A stretch of DNA of 64,000 nucleotides from Amoebidium appalachense. Lineage: Eukaryota > Ichthyosporea. The notes under the pieces were generated by a model, which did no database searches, had not been told where the DNA came from, and worked only from the letters and a program-made list of their open reading frames with translations. How positions within the stretch are numbered: the first letter of the stretch is position 1; the number at the start of each line of letters is the position of its first letter. The stretch is from the NCBI GenBank assembly GCA_963693365.1, contig CAVNZM010000003.1:5766001-5830000 (forward strand), written 5' to 3'. Positions 29,545 to 41,312 of the stretch are shown here, in pieces. The position numbers and the translations under genes are program-made.

Positions 29545-30099
29545 ATGGCCACCTACAACGAGGCGTTTGTCAGCGACAAATTGGCACGGATTGAAGGTGG
29601 GAAACGCGAAGTGGTGACCCCCGCGGGCCGCATCGACCTGCTCACAGACACGGACATCATCGAGGTCAAGCGCGCACCGCAGTGGAAGGCCGCACTGCGC
29701 TGCAGCGCAGAGTTGGCCAATGAACGGTCAAAGCTAGCGCGAAGTAGTGAATATTCAACGAAGCTAGCGCAGAGTTCACGTTGGCCAATAAACGGTCAAA
29801 GCAGCCCAGAGTTGGCCAATAAACGGTCAACCAAACACGAACCCTCGGTCAATATCCGGTCAACCCGAACTCGTGTTTGGCGCAAATCTAGTGAACCCAA
29901 AACGAACATCGCGCGAACCCCTGCCAATATCCGGTCAACCCGAGCTCGTGTTTGGCGCAAATCTAGTGAACCCAAAACGAACATCGCGCGAACCCCTGCC
30001 AATATCCGGTCAACCAACACGAACCCTCAGTCAATATCGTTCGATCCACGGAGCATCCATTTCAATATTGGTCGAATCACGGAGACCACCTTTGAATAA
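29545..30099 (+). pseudogene. Truncated PD-(D/E)XK nuclease fused to tandem repeats
   Basis: The first 51 residues from ATG 29,545 match the pattern of the small PD-(D/E)XK nucleases found in DNA viruses and phages: an N-terminal Glu (E17), GRIDLLTDTDIIEVK with Asp31, Glu40 and Lys42 as the metal-binding set, then W47-K-A-A-L where the family normally continues GQ. Exactly there (about 29,698) the sequence passes into tandem repeats. The frame stays open to 30,099 only because these repeats lack stops (WRKSSEPKTNIARTP twice). The domain is thus about half length and presumably inactive. Family assignment rests on the D...ExK...WKxAL spacing. Confidence 0.55.
29716..30025. repeat. Imperfect tandem repeats, including a 75-bp class unit twice
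   Basis: Short units around TTGGCCAATAAACGGTCAA are followed by two almost identical copies of a unit running from CAATATCCGGTCAACCCGA to ATCGCGCGAACCCCTGC (29,850-30,000). TTGGCCAAT is an inverted-CCAAT type motif. Confidence 0.85.
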
Positions 30100-30116
30100 T
30101 GCTTGAATCGTATTCA

Positions 30117-30292
30117 CCCGCTATTCAATCTGATTGGTCGAAACATTAAATCTGATTGTACGAAACCGGTTCAATCTGATTGGTCGAAACATTAAATCTG
30201 ATTGCACGAAACCGGTTCAATCTGATTGGTCGAAACATTAAATCTGATTGCACGAAACCGGTTCAATCTGATTGGTCGAAACCGTTTATTGA
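30117..30292. repeat. Tandem repeat, about 50 bp x 3-4
   Basis: Units of TTCAATCTGATTGGTCGAAAC plus ATTAAATCTGATTG[C/T]ACGAAACCGG. Each carries GATTGG, the reverse of a CCAAT box, once or twice. Confidence 0.9.
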
Positions 30293-30470
30293 CAGGAGTC
30301 CCAATTGTTGGGGATGACCGGCTGGCTACCACCCCAGCACGTGCTTCTCCAGGAAGCGCACGAGGTACACCTTGACCGGGTGCAGGCAAAGACGTAAAAG
30401 ATGAAAAATAAATAGAGAAGCCACGGGCAAGAGGGTGGGAAGCCCCCCTCCCCAAAAAACAAAACAAAGA

Positions 30471-30594
30471 GCGCCCGGTGATAGCGCTCATGACACATCT
30501 CTCCAAGAACACATGTGCAAGCGCACGGTGATTGCGCTCATGACCCTACACTCAAACAACACAGGTGCAAGCACACGCATTGCCCCCCCCCCCC

Positions 30595-30681
<87 letters not shown>

Positions 30682-30800
30682 AAAGCGCCCGGTGATAGCG
30701 CTCATGACACATCTCTCCAAGAACACATGTGCAAGCGCATGGTGATTGCGCTCATGACCCTACACTCAAACAACACAGGTGCAAGCACACGCATTGCCCC

Positions 30801-30873
<73 letters not shown>

Positions 30874-30992
30874 AAAGCGCCCGGTGATAGCGCTCATGAC
30901 ACATCTCTCCAAGAACACATGTGCAAGCGCACGGTGATTGCGCTCATGACCCTACACTCAAACAACACAGGTGCAAGCACACGCATTGCCCC

Positions 30993-31053
<61 letters not shown>

Positions 31054-31198
31054 ACCCCCCCCCCCACACACACACACACAAAGCGCCCGGTGATAGCGCT
31101 CATGACACATCTCTCCAAGAACACATGTGCAAGCGCACGGTGATTGCGCTCATGACCCTACACTCAAACAACACAGGTGCAAGCACACGCATTGCCCC

Positions 31199-31253
<55 letters not shown>

Positions 31254-31398
31254 ACCTCCCCCCCCACACACACACACACAAAGCGCCCGGTGATAGCGCT
31301 CATGACACATCTCTCCAAGAACACATGTGCAAGCGCACGGTGATTGCGCTCATGACCCTACACTCAAACAACACAGGTGCAAGCACACGCATTGCCCC

Positions 31399-31431
<33 letters not shown>

Positions 31432-31616
31432 TTCCCCCCCCTCCCCCCCCCCCTCCCCCCCCCCCCCACCCCCCCCCCCACCCCCACACACACCCACAAA
31501 GCCCCCGGTGATAGCGCTCATGCCTCAGCTCTCACACAACACATGTGGAAGCGCCCGGTGATAGCGCTCATGCCTCAGCTCTCACACAACACATGTGGAA
31601 GCGCCCGGTGATAGCA
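30471..31616. repeat. Left tandem array, six units of about 192-218 bp with embedded poly-C
   Basis: Units start at 30,471, 30,685, 30,877, 31,083, 31,283 and 31,501. Each of the first five has GCGCCCGGTGATAGCGCTCA, a related GGTGATTGCGCTCATGACCC half, AACACAGGTGCAAGC, then a poly-C run of 40-80 nt and a short (CA)n. The half unit GGTGATNGCGCTCATGACCC...CAACACAGGTGCAAG is the reverse complement of the 50-bp unit at 34,341-34,840. The sixth unit is diverged and shortened. Confidence 0.95.
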
Positions 31617-32015
31617 CACTTTGCATCCCCCCTCCCCCCCCCACACACAAAGGCATTCGGGCACACACATGCACACTTTGCATCCCCCCCCCCCACACAC
31701 ACAAAGGCATTCGGGCACACACATGCACACTTTGCATCCCCCCCCCCCCACACACACAAAGGCATTCGGGCACACACATGCACACTTTGCATCCCCCCCC
31801 CCCCACACACACAAAGGCATTCGGGCACACACATGCACACTTTGCATCCCCCCCCCCCCACACACACACAAAGGCATTCGGGCACACACATGCACACTTT
31901 GCATCCCCCCCCCCCACACACAAAGGCATTCGGGCACACACATGCACACTTTGCATCCCCCCCCCCCCACACACAAAGGCATTCGGGCACACACATGCAC
32001 ACTTTGCATCCCCCT
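31617..32015. repeat. Tandem array, about 50-60 bp x 7-8
   Basis: Unit GCACACTTTGCATC, C run, ACACACAAAGGCATTCGGGC, ACACACAT. It directly follows the left array and ends 110 bp from the stop of the 619-codon ORF. Confidence 0.95.
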
Positions 32016-32073
32016 CCACCCCCTTCGTGAGAATGCACTGAGTGTCACATATTTATAATATGTTGAATTTTAT

Positions 32074-32212
32074 TGATTGTGAAAAAGCACGAAGTCGCCT
32101 ACCCTAGTAATATGGTGATACCGATCAGTCAGGCCATTGATCGTAAAAAGGCACGAAGTCGCCTACCCTGCTAGTAATATGGTGATACCGATCACAGTCA
32201 GGCCAAAGTTCA
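32074..32212. repeat. Tandem duplication of the 3' end of the 619-codon ORF
   Basis: A unit of about 62-65 bp occurs twice (about 32,080-32,134 and 32,143-32,206), sharing GCACGAAGTCGCCTACCC and AGTAATATGGTGATACCGAT. The copies differ by two small indels, and the ORF's stop lies in the distal copy. The present C-terminus is therefore a product of the duplication. Confidence 0.85.
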
Positions 32213-33984
32213 TCCCATGTGTTGGTTGCTGCTTCATAATACAACCAGTGGTCGTATGGTTCACCAACTACTTGCACATGGTGATTCCTGATGGCATCCT
32301 CGAGGACTATCTGACACGGCAGTTGCGGGTACCAATCCGCACCATCCAAAACCTCGGCGATAGGAACAGCACTCCACAGGGCATCCGCGCTGGGAGACGT
32401 GTCAGGCTGGCCCGTGGTCTTGTTAATACCGATATAGCTGCCGCGCTGTTGTTCCAAATGGTCGGAGGGGGTTTGTACCCAAAATAACTCGATGTCTGCC
32501 TGCCAGGGGCAGACGCCGTCGGCATCGTTGAGCATGATTTGGTCAAATCCACTCGGGGGGTAGATGACGGCCGCTTGCCGGGTTTCGGTGTCGTAAGCAT
32601 ACAACCCGTCAACAACGAATGGCAAATCTCTACCTTGCCCCTCCGCTTTGGCTGTTTTGAACTCTTCGCGCTCAACATCTTTCCTGATTGTGTCAATGAA
32701 GTCTCCCCAATCGAAGGGAAGCACCATGACGTGTCGTTTGTTCATGACGTCCACAAGCATCTGCCACGACACGCCCACTTGCAGACGCCGCATGTATGTG
32801 GAAATTTCGACGGTTTCGATGTCGGTATCGATCTGGCCCAGGGGAACAAACTCGCCTTCTTCCTGCCCTTCCTGAATCTCGTAAGCAAACCACCCCGTGC
32901 ACCGCCCGAATATGTTTTTGCGCTCGGCAGGCCCACCCTCGCTGTAATCCGCCTGGACCCTGCTAACTAAATTCGAAAGCTTTTTGTCCCATTCCAGCTT
33001 GTGTCTAATGATGTTTGCGTAGTCGTACAGGTGGGCTTGGGTACGGGGTGCAGTTGTAACTGGCGGGTTTGAGGCAGCTTGTGCCAAAATATTGGCCTTT
33101 TGGGTGGCCATATCTAGTATTATATTCGCATGGACATCGTCGTAGCCGTCGTCGTCGTGGTCCCTCCGGTGGGCATAATGGTCCATCAATCGCAGCAGCA
33201 AACACGTGTTAAACGACTCTAACGTATACGCAGAGCTGTCTAACTTGACAACTCCTGCAGACCCTCGCAACCACGCAGTGCACGGCGGGTAATGCCGCAG
33301 TTTGCCGTCCCCCGTGTACCCCTCACTGGGGTGTGTCTCTACGATCCTTCTAATAGCATCCTCAGGAAGTAAACCCCACCAGTTCCAGAACCTACTATCC
33401 TGAAAATCACTGTTATTCTCTATCGCGTATTGGACATCCGCCAAAGTGGAGGTTGCAAAAAACATATCGGCAAAGCTCTCGCTCGTTTTTTGGTCCAGTT
33501 CGGACATTTTTGCCGCAATCTCTGCTGCTGTGGCCTGCATCACCGTCCTAGTTGCAAGGCAACAGCGCCCTTCAGGGTTGTACACGGCCAGCTTGTCATA
33601 GCTTCGGAGGTACACCGCTGTGCATGCACGGAAACCTGCTTTCAACTCTTCCTGCAGTTGCAATAGACTCAACGAGGTGTCTACCTCAAACACAACAAAA
33701 GGGTGCAACGTTTCCACTAGAGTGACATCTTCGGGGGTTGAAACCGTGGCAAGGCCGTTGGTGTTTGCAAGAGAAAACACTACAACATCTTCCCCTACAG
33801 GGCCTAACAACAGCGGTGTCTTCGATGGAACGATCCGAACACGCACTGGCATTGAGGGTGCAAGTCCCATTGCTGACAGCGAAATAATAATTCTGCCTAT
33901 ACCCTGCATGCCAAATCCTGTTGTGTTTTCGTGCAGCTGAGGTCGGTGTATTTGAAACGATTTGGATATAATAACATCAGTCAT
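32125..33984 (-). CDS. Unknown 619-residue protein, intronless, intact
   Basis: The longest uninterrupted, non-repetitive reading frame in the window, starting at ATG 33,984. I recognise no family. It is soluble-looking, acidic, without signal peptide or membrane segment, and rich in Trp, Asp and Tyr towards its end (FWNWWGLLPEDAIRR, NIFGRCTGWFAYEI, MVLPFDWGDFIDTI, HWLYYEAATNTWDELW). A coiled-coil-like stretch lies around ATAAEIAAKMSELDQK. The gene has no introns although cellular genes here have 4-8 exons, and it is enclosed by two tandem arrays related in inverted orientation (30.5-31.6 and 34.3-34.8 kb). Upstream there are several ATTGG/CCAAT motifs within 110 bp. A cargo gene of a virus-like or Polinton-like element is one hypothesis; a structural role was considered because of the N-terminal beta-rich look but has no motif support. 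Confidence 0.75.
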   Translation of the reverse strand: MTDVIISKSFQIHRPQLHENTTGFGMQGIGRIIISLSAMGLAPSMPVRVRIVPSKTPLLLGPVGEDVVVFSLANTNGLATVSTPEDVTLVETLHPFVVFEVDTSLSLLQLQEELKAGFRACTAVYLRSYDKLAVYNPEGRCCLATRTVMQATAAEIAAKMSELDQKTSESFADMFFATSTLADVQYAIENNSDFQDSRFWNWWGLLPEDAIRRIVETHPSEGYTGDGKLRHYPPCTAWLRGSAGVVKLDSSAYTLESFNTCLLLRLMDHYAHRRDHDDDGYDDVHANIILDMATQKANILAQAASNPPVTTAPRTQAHLYDYANIIRHKLEWDKKLSNLVSRVQADYSEGGPAERKNIFGRCTGWFAYEIQEGQEEGEFVPLGQIDTDIETVEISTYMRRLQVGVSWQMLVDVMNKRHVMVLPFDWGDFIDTIRKDVEREEFKTAKAEGQGRDLPFVVDGLYAYDTETRQAAVIYPPSGFDQIMLNDADGVCPWQADIELFWVQTPSDHLEQQRGSYIGINKTTGQPDTSPSADALWSAVPIAEVLDGADWYPQLPCQIVLEDAIRNHHVQVVGEPYDHWLYYEAATNTWDELWPDCDRYHHITSRVGDFVPFYDQWPD

Positions 33985-34100
33985 CGCGCTGATTGGCTAA
34001 ACGCGGATGACACATCTTTTAACGGATGATTGGTTGGATAAATCTAGTTACCATCGGCTAGCCGCGCTGATTGGCCAAATCCAATTGGTGTTGCTTCGGC
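33985..34100 (-). promoter_or_regulatory. Cluster of CCAAT-type motifs upstream of the 619-codon ORF
   Basis: On the plus strand: GATTGGCTAA (33,990), GATTGGTTGG (34,027), GATTGGCCAAAT (34,070) and CAATTGG (34,082). Read on the gene's strand they are CCAAT boxes at about -5 to -100. Confidence 0.45.
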
Positions 34101-34340
34101 ATAACCCGTGCGCAAGCCCGAAAATTCGGATTTGTTTCTTGGTATTTTTTGAAGTCCGGAATATTTTTGCCTGGGGTGTATGGTATTTTTCATCCCCAGT
34201 TAAAGGGGGTGAAAGGGGGTTCCTATTTTAGCTTACCACGAAATTTGCAGGGGTTTACCATAAACTGAAAATATGATGGTATTTTTGAAACGTTTAGGGT
34301 ATTTTTTACCGTAAAAACGGGGTTATGGTCGGGCCTGCCC
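34101..34340. other. AT-rich spacer
   Basis: Unique AT-rich sequence with short direct repeats of GGTATTTTT; no gene seen. Confidence 0.5.
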
Positions 34341-34840
34341 GTGCGCTTGCACCTGTGTTGCTTGAGAGTAGGGTCATGAGCGCTATCACCGTGCGCTTGC
34401 ACCTGTGTTGCTTGAGAGTAGGGTCATGAGCGCTATCACCGTGCGCTTGCACCTGTGTTGTTGGCGAGTAGGGTCATGAGCGCTATCACCGTGCGCTTGC
34501 ACCTGTGTTGTTGGCGAGTAGGGTCATGAGCGCTATCACCGTGCGCTTGCACCTGTGTTGCTTGAGAGTAGGGTCATGAGCGCTATCACCGTGCGCTTGC
34601 ACCTGTGTTGTTGGCGAGTAGGGTCATGAGCGCTATCACCGTGCGCTTGCACCTGTGTTGCTTGAGAGTAGGGTCATGAGCGCTATCACCGTGCGCTTGC
34701 ACCTGTGTTGTTGGCGAGTAGGGTCATGAGCGCTATCACCGTGCGCTTGCACCTGTGTTGCTTGAGAGTAGGGTCATGAGCGCTATCACCGTGCGCTTGC
34801 ACCTGTGTTGTTGGCGAGTAGGGTCATGATCGCTATCACC
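34341..34840. repeat. Right tandem array, ten units of exactly 50 bp in two variants
   Basis: Units start every 50 bp from 34,341. Each reads GTGCGCTTGCACCTGTGTTG, then either CTTGAGAGTA (variant A) or TTGGCGAGTA (variant B), then GGGTCATGAGCGCTATCACC. The order is A A B B A B A B A B, so part of the array grew by AB dimers. GTGCGCTTGCAC and the GCGCTATCACC/GGTGATAGCGC part are the reverse complement of the left array core. Confidence 0.97.
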
Positions 34841-34942
34841 ATACCCTTGCTCATGAGCGCCCCCCCCCCCTCCCCCCCCCCAAACCCTCCTCCCATCTGC
34901 CCGCACAACCCCAACCCCACATTATATCGTGCACCGGGTAAC

Positions 34943-35335
34943 ATGGACGCTGGCGCACCCCTTCCCCCACCCAGCCCATTCGCACCCCCTCCCCCGATCC
35001 GCACAAGCCCGCGCAGCACCCCCGGGCCCTCCCCCATCCTACTGGCCATCCTGGCCGGCCTGATCCTCTACGTGCTCTGGGACACGTTCAGCCCACGTGT
35101 GCGGCGGCGCCTGGCAGTGCTCAAGTGCCAGCGTGCGTGCCCAATGTGTGCCAGCTGCGGCAGCTGCGTTCCCCGCCGCAAGTGTGCGCACTGCCCCCGC
35201 TGCCACGTGTGCGGTGCCAGCCCCACTCGGTGCGCACAGTGCCCCGCATGCACGCGCTGCCCGCCCGAGCAGAAGTGCCCGGCGTGCCCCACGTGTGCGC
35301 ATGCGCCTGCGGTGGTGATCAAGGAGCGCACTTGA
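34943..35335 (+). CDS. Small membrane protein with Cys-rich tail, intronless
   Basis: 131 codons from ATG 34,943, about 20 bp after ATTATAT. A Pro/Ser-rich N-terminus of about 30 residues is followed by one transmembrane helix (ILLAILAGLILYVLW), a basic stop-transfer segment (SPRVRRRLAVLK), and then about 70 residues with repeated C-x2-C spacing (CPMCASCGSC, CAHCPRCHVC, CAQCPACTRC, CPACPTC). The pattern suggests an anchored metal-binding or disulfide-rich domain; with Pro-rich side first, the Cys domain could face either way. Family unknown. It ends 36 bp before the next ATG on the same strand. Confidence 0.65.
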   Translation: MDAGAPLPPPSPFAPPPPIRTSPRSTPGPSPILLAILAGLILYVLWDTFSPRVRRRLAVLKCQRACPMCASCGSCVPRRKCAHCPRCHVCGASPTRCAQCPACTRCPPEQKCPACPTCAHAPAVVIKERT

Positions 35336-35371
35336 AGGGTTGGGTGAGCAGAGATTTTTGTGGCATAGAGT

Positions 35372-35632
35372 ATGGCGTACCAATGGGAGTACAAGCTGAA
35401 GGAGGAGCCCGGCAAGGCACCCGTGGTGCAGGCAACTATTGTGCCGACCGAGGCCACCACCCGGCGGACGCAGATGGAGCAACGAGCATACGCACAAGAG
35501 CTTGCGGAAAAGGGCTATATAGATCTGCCCGATGAGTTGGCGGAGAAGTGTGGATTCAAGAAGTGGGTGCCGAAGAATCAACGACAGACAGCAATTGTAC
35601 TGCAGAAGATGATGGAGCCTGAGGATGCATAG
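35372..35632 (+). CDS. Unknown 86-residue protein, intronless
   Basis: Starts MAYQWEYKLKEEPGKAP and ends MMEPEDA; charged, predicted soluble, Gln/Glu/Lys-rich with no motif I know (middle: KGYIDLPDELAEKCGFKKWVP). It lies only 36 bp downstream of the Cys-rich membrane protein ORF, too close for an ordinary separate promoter, so the two may share a transcript or derive from a compact genome. Confidence 0.6.
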   Translation: MAYQWEYKLKEEPGKAPVVQATIVPTEATTRRTQMEQRAYAQELAEKGYIDLPDELAEKCGFKKWVPKNQRQTAIVLQKMMEPEDA

Positions 35633-35644
35633 AGACCTACACAC

Positions 35645-36220
<576 letters not shown>

Positions 36221-36289
36221 AACCCCTATAGATGTGGATGTGTGCCTACTGCCCACACCACCACAAATACGTTTCCCCCACCGCACCCA

Positions 36290-36767
36290 CCACAAACCCT
36301 AAGTAAGATGTGAATGTGGGGCCTACCCGCCGCCACCACTACAACTACGTTTCCCCCACCGCACCCACCACAAACCCTAAGTAAGATGTGAATGTGGGGC
36401 CTACCCGCCGCCACCACTACAACTACGTTTCCCCCACCGCACCCACCACAAACCCTAAGTAAGATGTGAATGTGGGGCCTACCCGCCGCCACCACTACAA
36501 CTACGTTTCCCCCACCGCACCCACCACAAACCCTAAGTAAGATGTGAATGTGGGGCCTACCCGCCGCCACCACTACAACTACGTTTCCCCACCGCACCCA
36601 CCACAAACCCTAAGTAAGATGTGAATGTGGGGCCTACCCGCCGCCACCACTACAACTACGTTTCCCCCACCGCACCCACCACAAACCCTAAGTAAGATGT
36701 GAATGTGGGGCCTACCCGCCGCCACCACTACAACTACGTTTCCCCCACCGCACCCACCACAAACCCT
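36290..36767. repeat. Minisatellite, 78 bp x about 6, at the 3' end of the JmjC gene
   Basis: AAGTAAGATGTGAATGTGGG recurs at 36,301, 36,379, 36,457, 36,535, 36,612 and 36,690 (one unit is 77 bp). As 78 is 26 codons, the array makes an artefactual repetitive frame on the minus strand. The stop codon of the JmjC gene (CTA on this strand, 36,766-36,768) sits where the array's AAACCCTA meets unique coding sequence. Confidence 0.95.
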
Positions 36768-37090
36768 AGGCCACATTCATTTTGGCTTCCTCCTCGAACT
36801 CCTTGATGTCAGCCTTGTACTTCTCTCTCAGCTTTTTCCACTGTGCAGGGGACACCTGTGGGTTGATAGTTGGGTGTAAGTGGTAGTCCAGCCAGGTGAT
36901 TTGTTTATGCAAGGCTCAGACATCACTGTATGCCATTACCTCAAACACACCCACGCACCCACCACTACACCACCATGGCACACACCCACAGAAAACGAAC
37001 TCCTACGTGTGGACCAGGTCAAGAAAAACTCTGCAAGGACCCAAAAAACCGTTTTTACGAACCCCTACATGTAATTGTGAATGCTAGGGC

Positions 37091-37143
<53 letters not shown>

Positions 37144-38194
37144 GTGTGTGTGTGTTACGTGTTTGTTTGTTTGTTTGTTTTTTTTTTTTTTTTTTTTTGG
37201 GGGGGGGGGGGAGGGGGGGGGGAGGGGGGTTACCTTGAAAACGTGTTTCCTGTCAGTGTAGCCACACGTGCATGCCGGGGGGGGCTTCTTGCCAGCGACC
37301 ACAAGCCAGTTGACCGTGGCAAAATTTACCGCCTCGGCCAAGCTGCTACCAGTAGCATACCCAAAGTGGTATGCCCCAGGCAATGTGTAGATGACCTCGC
37401 CGGCCTGCTGAACCGTGTGCTGCACAGGAACACCCTTCTTCATCAAGTAACGGGGGTGGATGAACACAGACTGTCCCACCCACATGTTAGTCATATGAAA
37501 AACCGGGTGGTCGTTTTTGTAAGTGCTTTTTTGTTTTTTGTTCTTCACGTCATTCACGTCAGTGTCTACCACTCCCTCTCTCTCTCTCTTCTTGTAGTCC
37601 TCTGTTGTGTGTGTGGTCGTTTTTTTTTTTTTTTTTTTTTTTTTTTGGGGGGGGGTGGTGGTGAGGGATTACCTTATGCTGTGTGACTTTCTTGCAGATA
37701 CCGGCCCCCGAAAGGCCAAGCCTCTTGTAGATATCCTCGAGGATAGACGTGACCTGTCCATTGTACTCTGCACTGATTATATACCAGCTTTTGTCTCCAG
37801 GCCCACGGGTCATGATGTTGACACTTCCGAGCAGACCGTCTTCTGTGTGGGGCACAAACGGAGACCCCGTCGTGACACTGCAAGGAGGCATGTGATTGGG
37901 GTTAAAACAATAATTAGTTCCGACTTCGATGTGATCCAATACATTCCGAGAAGACCTGACCCATACACATACACCCAGGATGGTTCTGTGAACAAAAGGG
38001 GCATTCTGCAAACCTGCCTTTTTTCCCTTTGTTGTTTGTTGTTGTGTTTTTTTTTTTGGGGGGGGGGGAAGGTGTGGGGGGGCATACTTATAGAGCATCG
38101 GTGTTGAGATGCCCTCACAGTTCTGGAACTCTCTCGATACAATCGAGCCCAGCGTCTCCAAGCTGAACATGTAGTCGATTTCTTCCCTCACTAC
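36766..38194 (-). CDS. JmjC histone demethylase, KDM4-like; 3' exons only
   Basis: Fe(II)/2-oxoglutarate dioxygenase domain. Exons on the minus strand are 38194-38088, 37877-37673, 37470-37234 and 36855-36766, with phases 2, 0, 0, giving 212 residues plus TAG. Motifs in order: REFQNCEGISTPMLY, the iron HxE in PHTED, the cosubstrate Lys in DKSWY, HPRYLMKKGVPV, the second iron His in AYHFGY, then AEAVNFATVNW and a CTCGYTDRKHVF segment like the KDM4 zinc-binding Cys pair. So the H-E-H iron set is complete. The tail is a charged helix (KKLREKYKADIKEF). Exons upstream of 38,194 (JmjN, first part of JmjC) are not found within the repeat arrays that follow; they may be separated by a very large intron or be missing. 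Donors are followed by poly-C on the sense strand. Confidence 0.82.
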
Positions 38195-38204
38195 CTGTAC
38201 ACAC

Positions 38205-39872
38205 ACCACATTGCATCAACACAACATACACTCTCCGCACAAACACACGCACACACCCATGCCTACACAACATGCACTCTCTGCTGCACAAACACACGCA
38301 CACACCCATGCCTACACAACATGCACCCTCTGCTGCACACACACGAATACACCCATGCCTATACAACATGCACCCTCTGCTGCACACACACGAATACACC
38401 CATGCCTACACAACATGCACCCTCTGCTGCACACACACGAATACACCCATGCCTACACAACATGCACCCTCTGCTGCACACACACGAATACACCCATGCC
38501 TATACAACATGCACCCTCTGCTGCACACACACGAATACACCCATGCCTACACAACATGCACCCTCTGCTGCACACACACGAATACACCCATGCCTACACA
38601 ACATGCACCCTCTGCTGCACACACACGAATACACCCATGCCTATACAACATGCACCCTCTGCTGCACACACACGAATACACCCATGCCTACACAACATGC
38701 ACCCTCTGCTGCACACACACGAATACACCCATGCCTTCACAACATGCACCCATGCCTTCACAACATGCACCCTCTGCTGCACACACACGAATACACCCAT
38801 GCCTACAGAATACACCCATGCCTTCACAACATGCACCCTCTGCTGCACACACACGAATACACCCATGCCTACAGAATACACCCATGCCTTCACAACATGC
38901 ACCCTCTGCTGCACACACACGAATACACCCATGCCTACACAACATGCACCCTCTGCTGCACACACACGAATACACCCATGCCTACAGAATACACCCATGC
39001 CTTCACAACATGCACCCTCTGCTGCACACACACGAATACACCCATGCCTACAGAATACACCCATGCCTTCACAACATGCACCCTCTGCTGCACACACACG
39101 AATACACCCATGCCTACACAACATGCACCCTCTGCTGCACACACACGAATACACCCATGCCTACAGAATACACCCATGCCTTCACAACATGCACCCTCTG
39201 CTGCACACACACGAATACACCCATGCCTACACAACATGCACCCTCTGCTGCACACACACGAATACACCCATGCCTACAGAATACACCCATGCCTTCACAA
39301 CATGCACCCTCTGCTGCACACACACGAATACACCCATGCCTACACAACATGCACCCTCTGCTGCACACACACGAATACACCCATGCCTTCACAACATGCA
39401 CCCTCTGCTGCACACACACGAATACACCCATGCCTACACAACATGCACCCTCTGCTGCACACACACGAATACACCCATGCCTACACAACATGCACCCTCT
39501 GCTGCACACACACGAATACACCCATGCCTTCACAACATGCACCCTCTGCTGCACACACACGAATACACCCATGCCTACACAACATGCACCCTCTGCTGCA
39601 CACACACGAATACACCCATGCCTACACAACATGCACCCTCTGCTGCACACACACGAATACACCCATGCCTTCACAACATGCACCCTCTGCTGCACACACA
39701 CGAATACACCCATGCCTTCACAACATGCACCCTCTGCTGCACACACACGAATACACCCATGCCTACACAACATGCACCCTCTGCTGCACACACACGAATA
39801 CACCCATGCCTACACAACATGCACCCTCAGCTGCACACACACGAATACACCCATGCCTACACAACATGCACT
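38205..39872. repeat. Minisatellite, 47-bp unit, more than 30 copies
   Basis: The unit ACACCCATGCC, TACACAACATGCACCCTCTG, CTGCACACACACGAAT repeats from about 38,230 to 39,870. Variants are TACACAAC versus TTCACAAC or TATACAAC, and several units carry an inserted CAGAATACACCCATGCC block. It generates reading frames of more than 500 codons in all three forward frames, which are not genes. It lies upstream of (5' to) the visible JmjC exons. Confidence 0.97.
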
Positions 39873-40321
39873 CATGCATGCACCTGGGCACCTCGACTAG
39901 TCCCCGCCACACACACCCAACCACCACCACCACCACACACATACACAGAGAGAGAGAGAGAGCACACACCTGCACACGTGCATCCACCTTGGCTAATCCT
40001 ACCCCCCCACCCCGACACACACGCACACGCACACCCGGCACAAACATGCACACACACCCGGCACACACGTGCACACACGCATGGCACACCCTCTGTGTGT
40101 GTGTGTGTGCCATGCGTGTGTGCACGTGTGTGCCGGGTGTGTGTGCATGTTTGTGCCGGGTGTGCGTGTGCGTGTGTGTCGGGGTGGGGGGGTAGGATTA
40201 GCCAAGGTGGATGCACGTGTGCAGGTGTGTGCTCTCTCTCTCTCTCTGTGTATGTGTGTGGTGGTGGTGGTGGTTGGGTGTGTGTGGCGGGGACTAGTCG
40301 AGGTGCCCAGGTGCATGCATG
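39873..40321. repeat. Near-perfect inverted repeat (palindrome), arms about 217 bp, spacer about 15 bp
   Basis: The left arm runs from CATGCATGCACCTGGGCACC (39,873) to GCATGGCACAC (ending 40,089) and the right arm from GTGTGCCATGC (40,105) to GGTGCCCAGGTGCATGCATG (40,321). Both are centred on 40,097. Inside, GACTAGTCCCCGCC, the CACCA repeats, (GA)n, GGCTAATCC and the CACCCGGCACA blocks all recur as reverse complements. It separates the 47-bp and 65-bp arrays. Confidence 0.95.
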
Positions 40322-40986
40322 CGTGCAGACGTGTAATGGCTTGTGTGTTGGGGGGGTGGGGGGGGGGGGGGGGGGGGGGATAGCCTGGCAGGTGCATGCG
40401 TGCGTGCAGACGTATGATCCCTTCCGTGTGTGTGCGGGGAGAGGGGGATAGCCCAGGTGCATGCATGCGTGCAGACGTGTGATCCCTTCCGTGTGTGTGC
40501 GGGGAGAGGGGGATAGCCCAGGTGCATGCATGCGTGCAGACGTGTGATCCCTTCCGTGTGTGTGCGGGGAGAGGGGGGATAGCCCAGGTGCATGCATGCG
40601 TGCAGACGTGTGATCCCTTCCGTGTGTGTGCGGGGAGAGGGGGGATAGCCCAGGTGCATGCATGCGTGCAGACGTGTGATCCCCTCCGTGTGTGTGCGGG
40701 GAGAGGGGGGATAGCCCAGGTGCATGCATGCGTGCAGACGTGTGATCCCTTCCGTGTGTGTGCGGGGAGAGGGGGGATAGCCCAGGTGCATGCATGCGTG
40801 CAGACGTGTAATGGCTTGTGTGTTGGGGGGGGGGGGGGAGGGGGGGGGGAGCGGGGGGATAGCCCAGGTGCATGCGTGCGTGCAGACGTGTGATCCCTTC
40901 CGTGTGTGTGCGGGGAGAGGGGGGATAGCCCAGGTGCATGCATGCGTGCAGACGTGTAATGGCTTGTGTGTTGGGGGGGGGGGGTT
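40310..40986. repeat. Minisatellite, about 65-66 bp x 9-10
   Basis: Unit: AGCCCAGGTGCATGCATGCG, TGCAGACGTGTGATCCCTTC, CGTGTGTGTGCGGGGAGAGG. Some units replace the tail with AATGGCTTGTGTGTTGGGGG plus a G run. The first bases of the unit equal the outer end of the palindrome arm. Confidence 0.95.
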
Positions 40987-41035
40987 ACCCGGCCTGAAAT
41001 CCCAAGGAGATGTGTTGCGGGTGTGGCGGTAGCCC

Positions 41036-41312
41036 TCTGCCCCCTCTGCCCCTCCCTCTCCTCCCCCATCCCCACCCTCTCCCTCTCCCTCCCCCTCCCC
41101 CTCTCCCCCCTCCCCACCCCCACCCTCTCCCTCTCCCTCCCCCTCCCCCTCTCCCCCCTCCCCACGCCCACCCTCTCCCTCTCCCTCCCCCCCCCCTCCC
41201 CCTCTCCCCCCCTCCCCCCACCCCCACCCTCTCCCTCTCCCTCCCCCCTCTCCCTCCCCCTCTCCCCCCCCTCCCCCCACCCCCCCCCCTCCCTCTCCCC
41301 CCTCCACTCTTG
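41036..41312. repeat. C-rich minisatellite
   Basis: About seven units of roughly 38-45 bp containing CCCCACCCTCTCCCTCTCCC. On the minus strand it is a Gly/Glu/Arg-coding run continuing the frame of the gene at 41.3-41.9 kb. Confidence 0.9.
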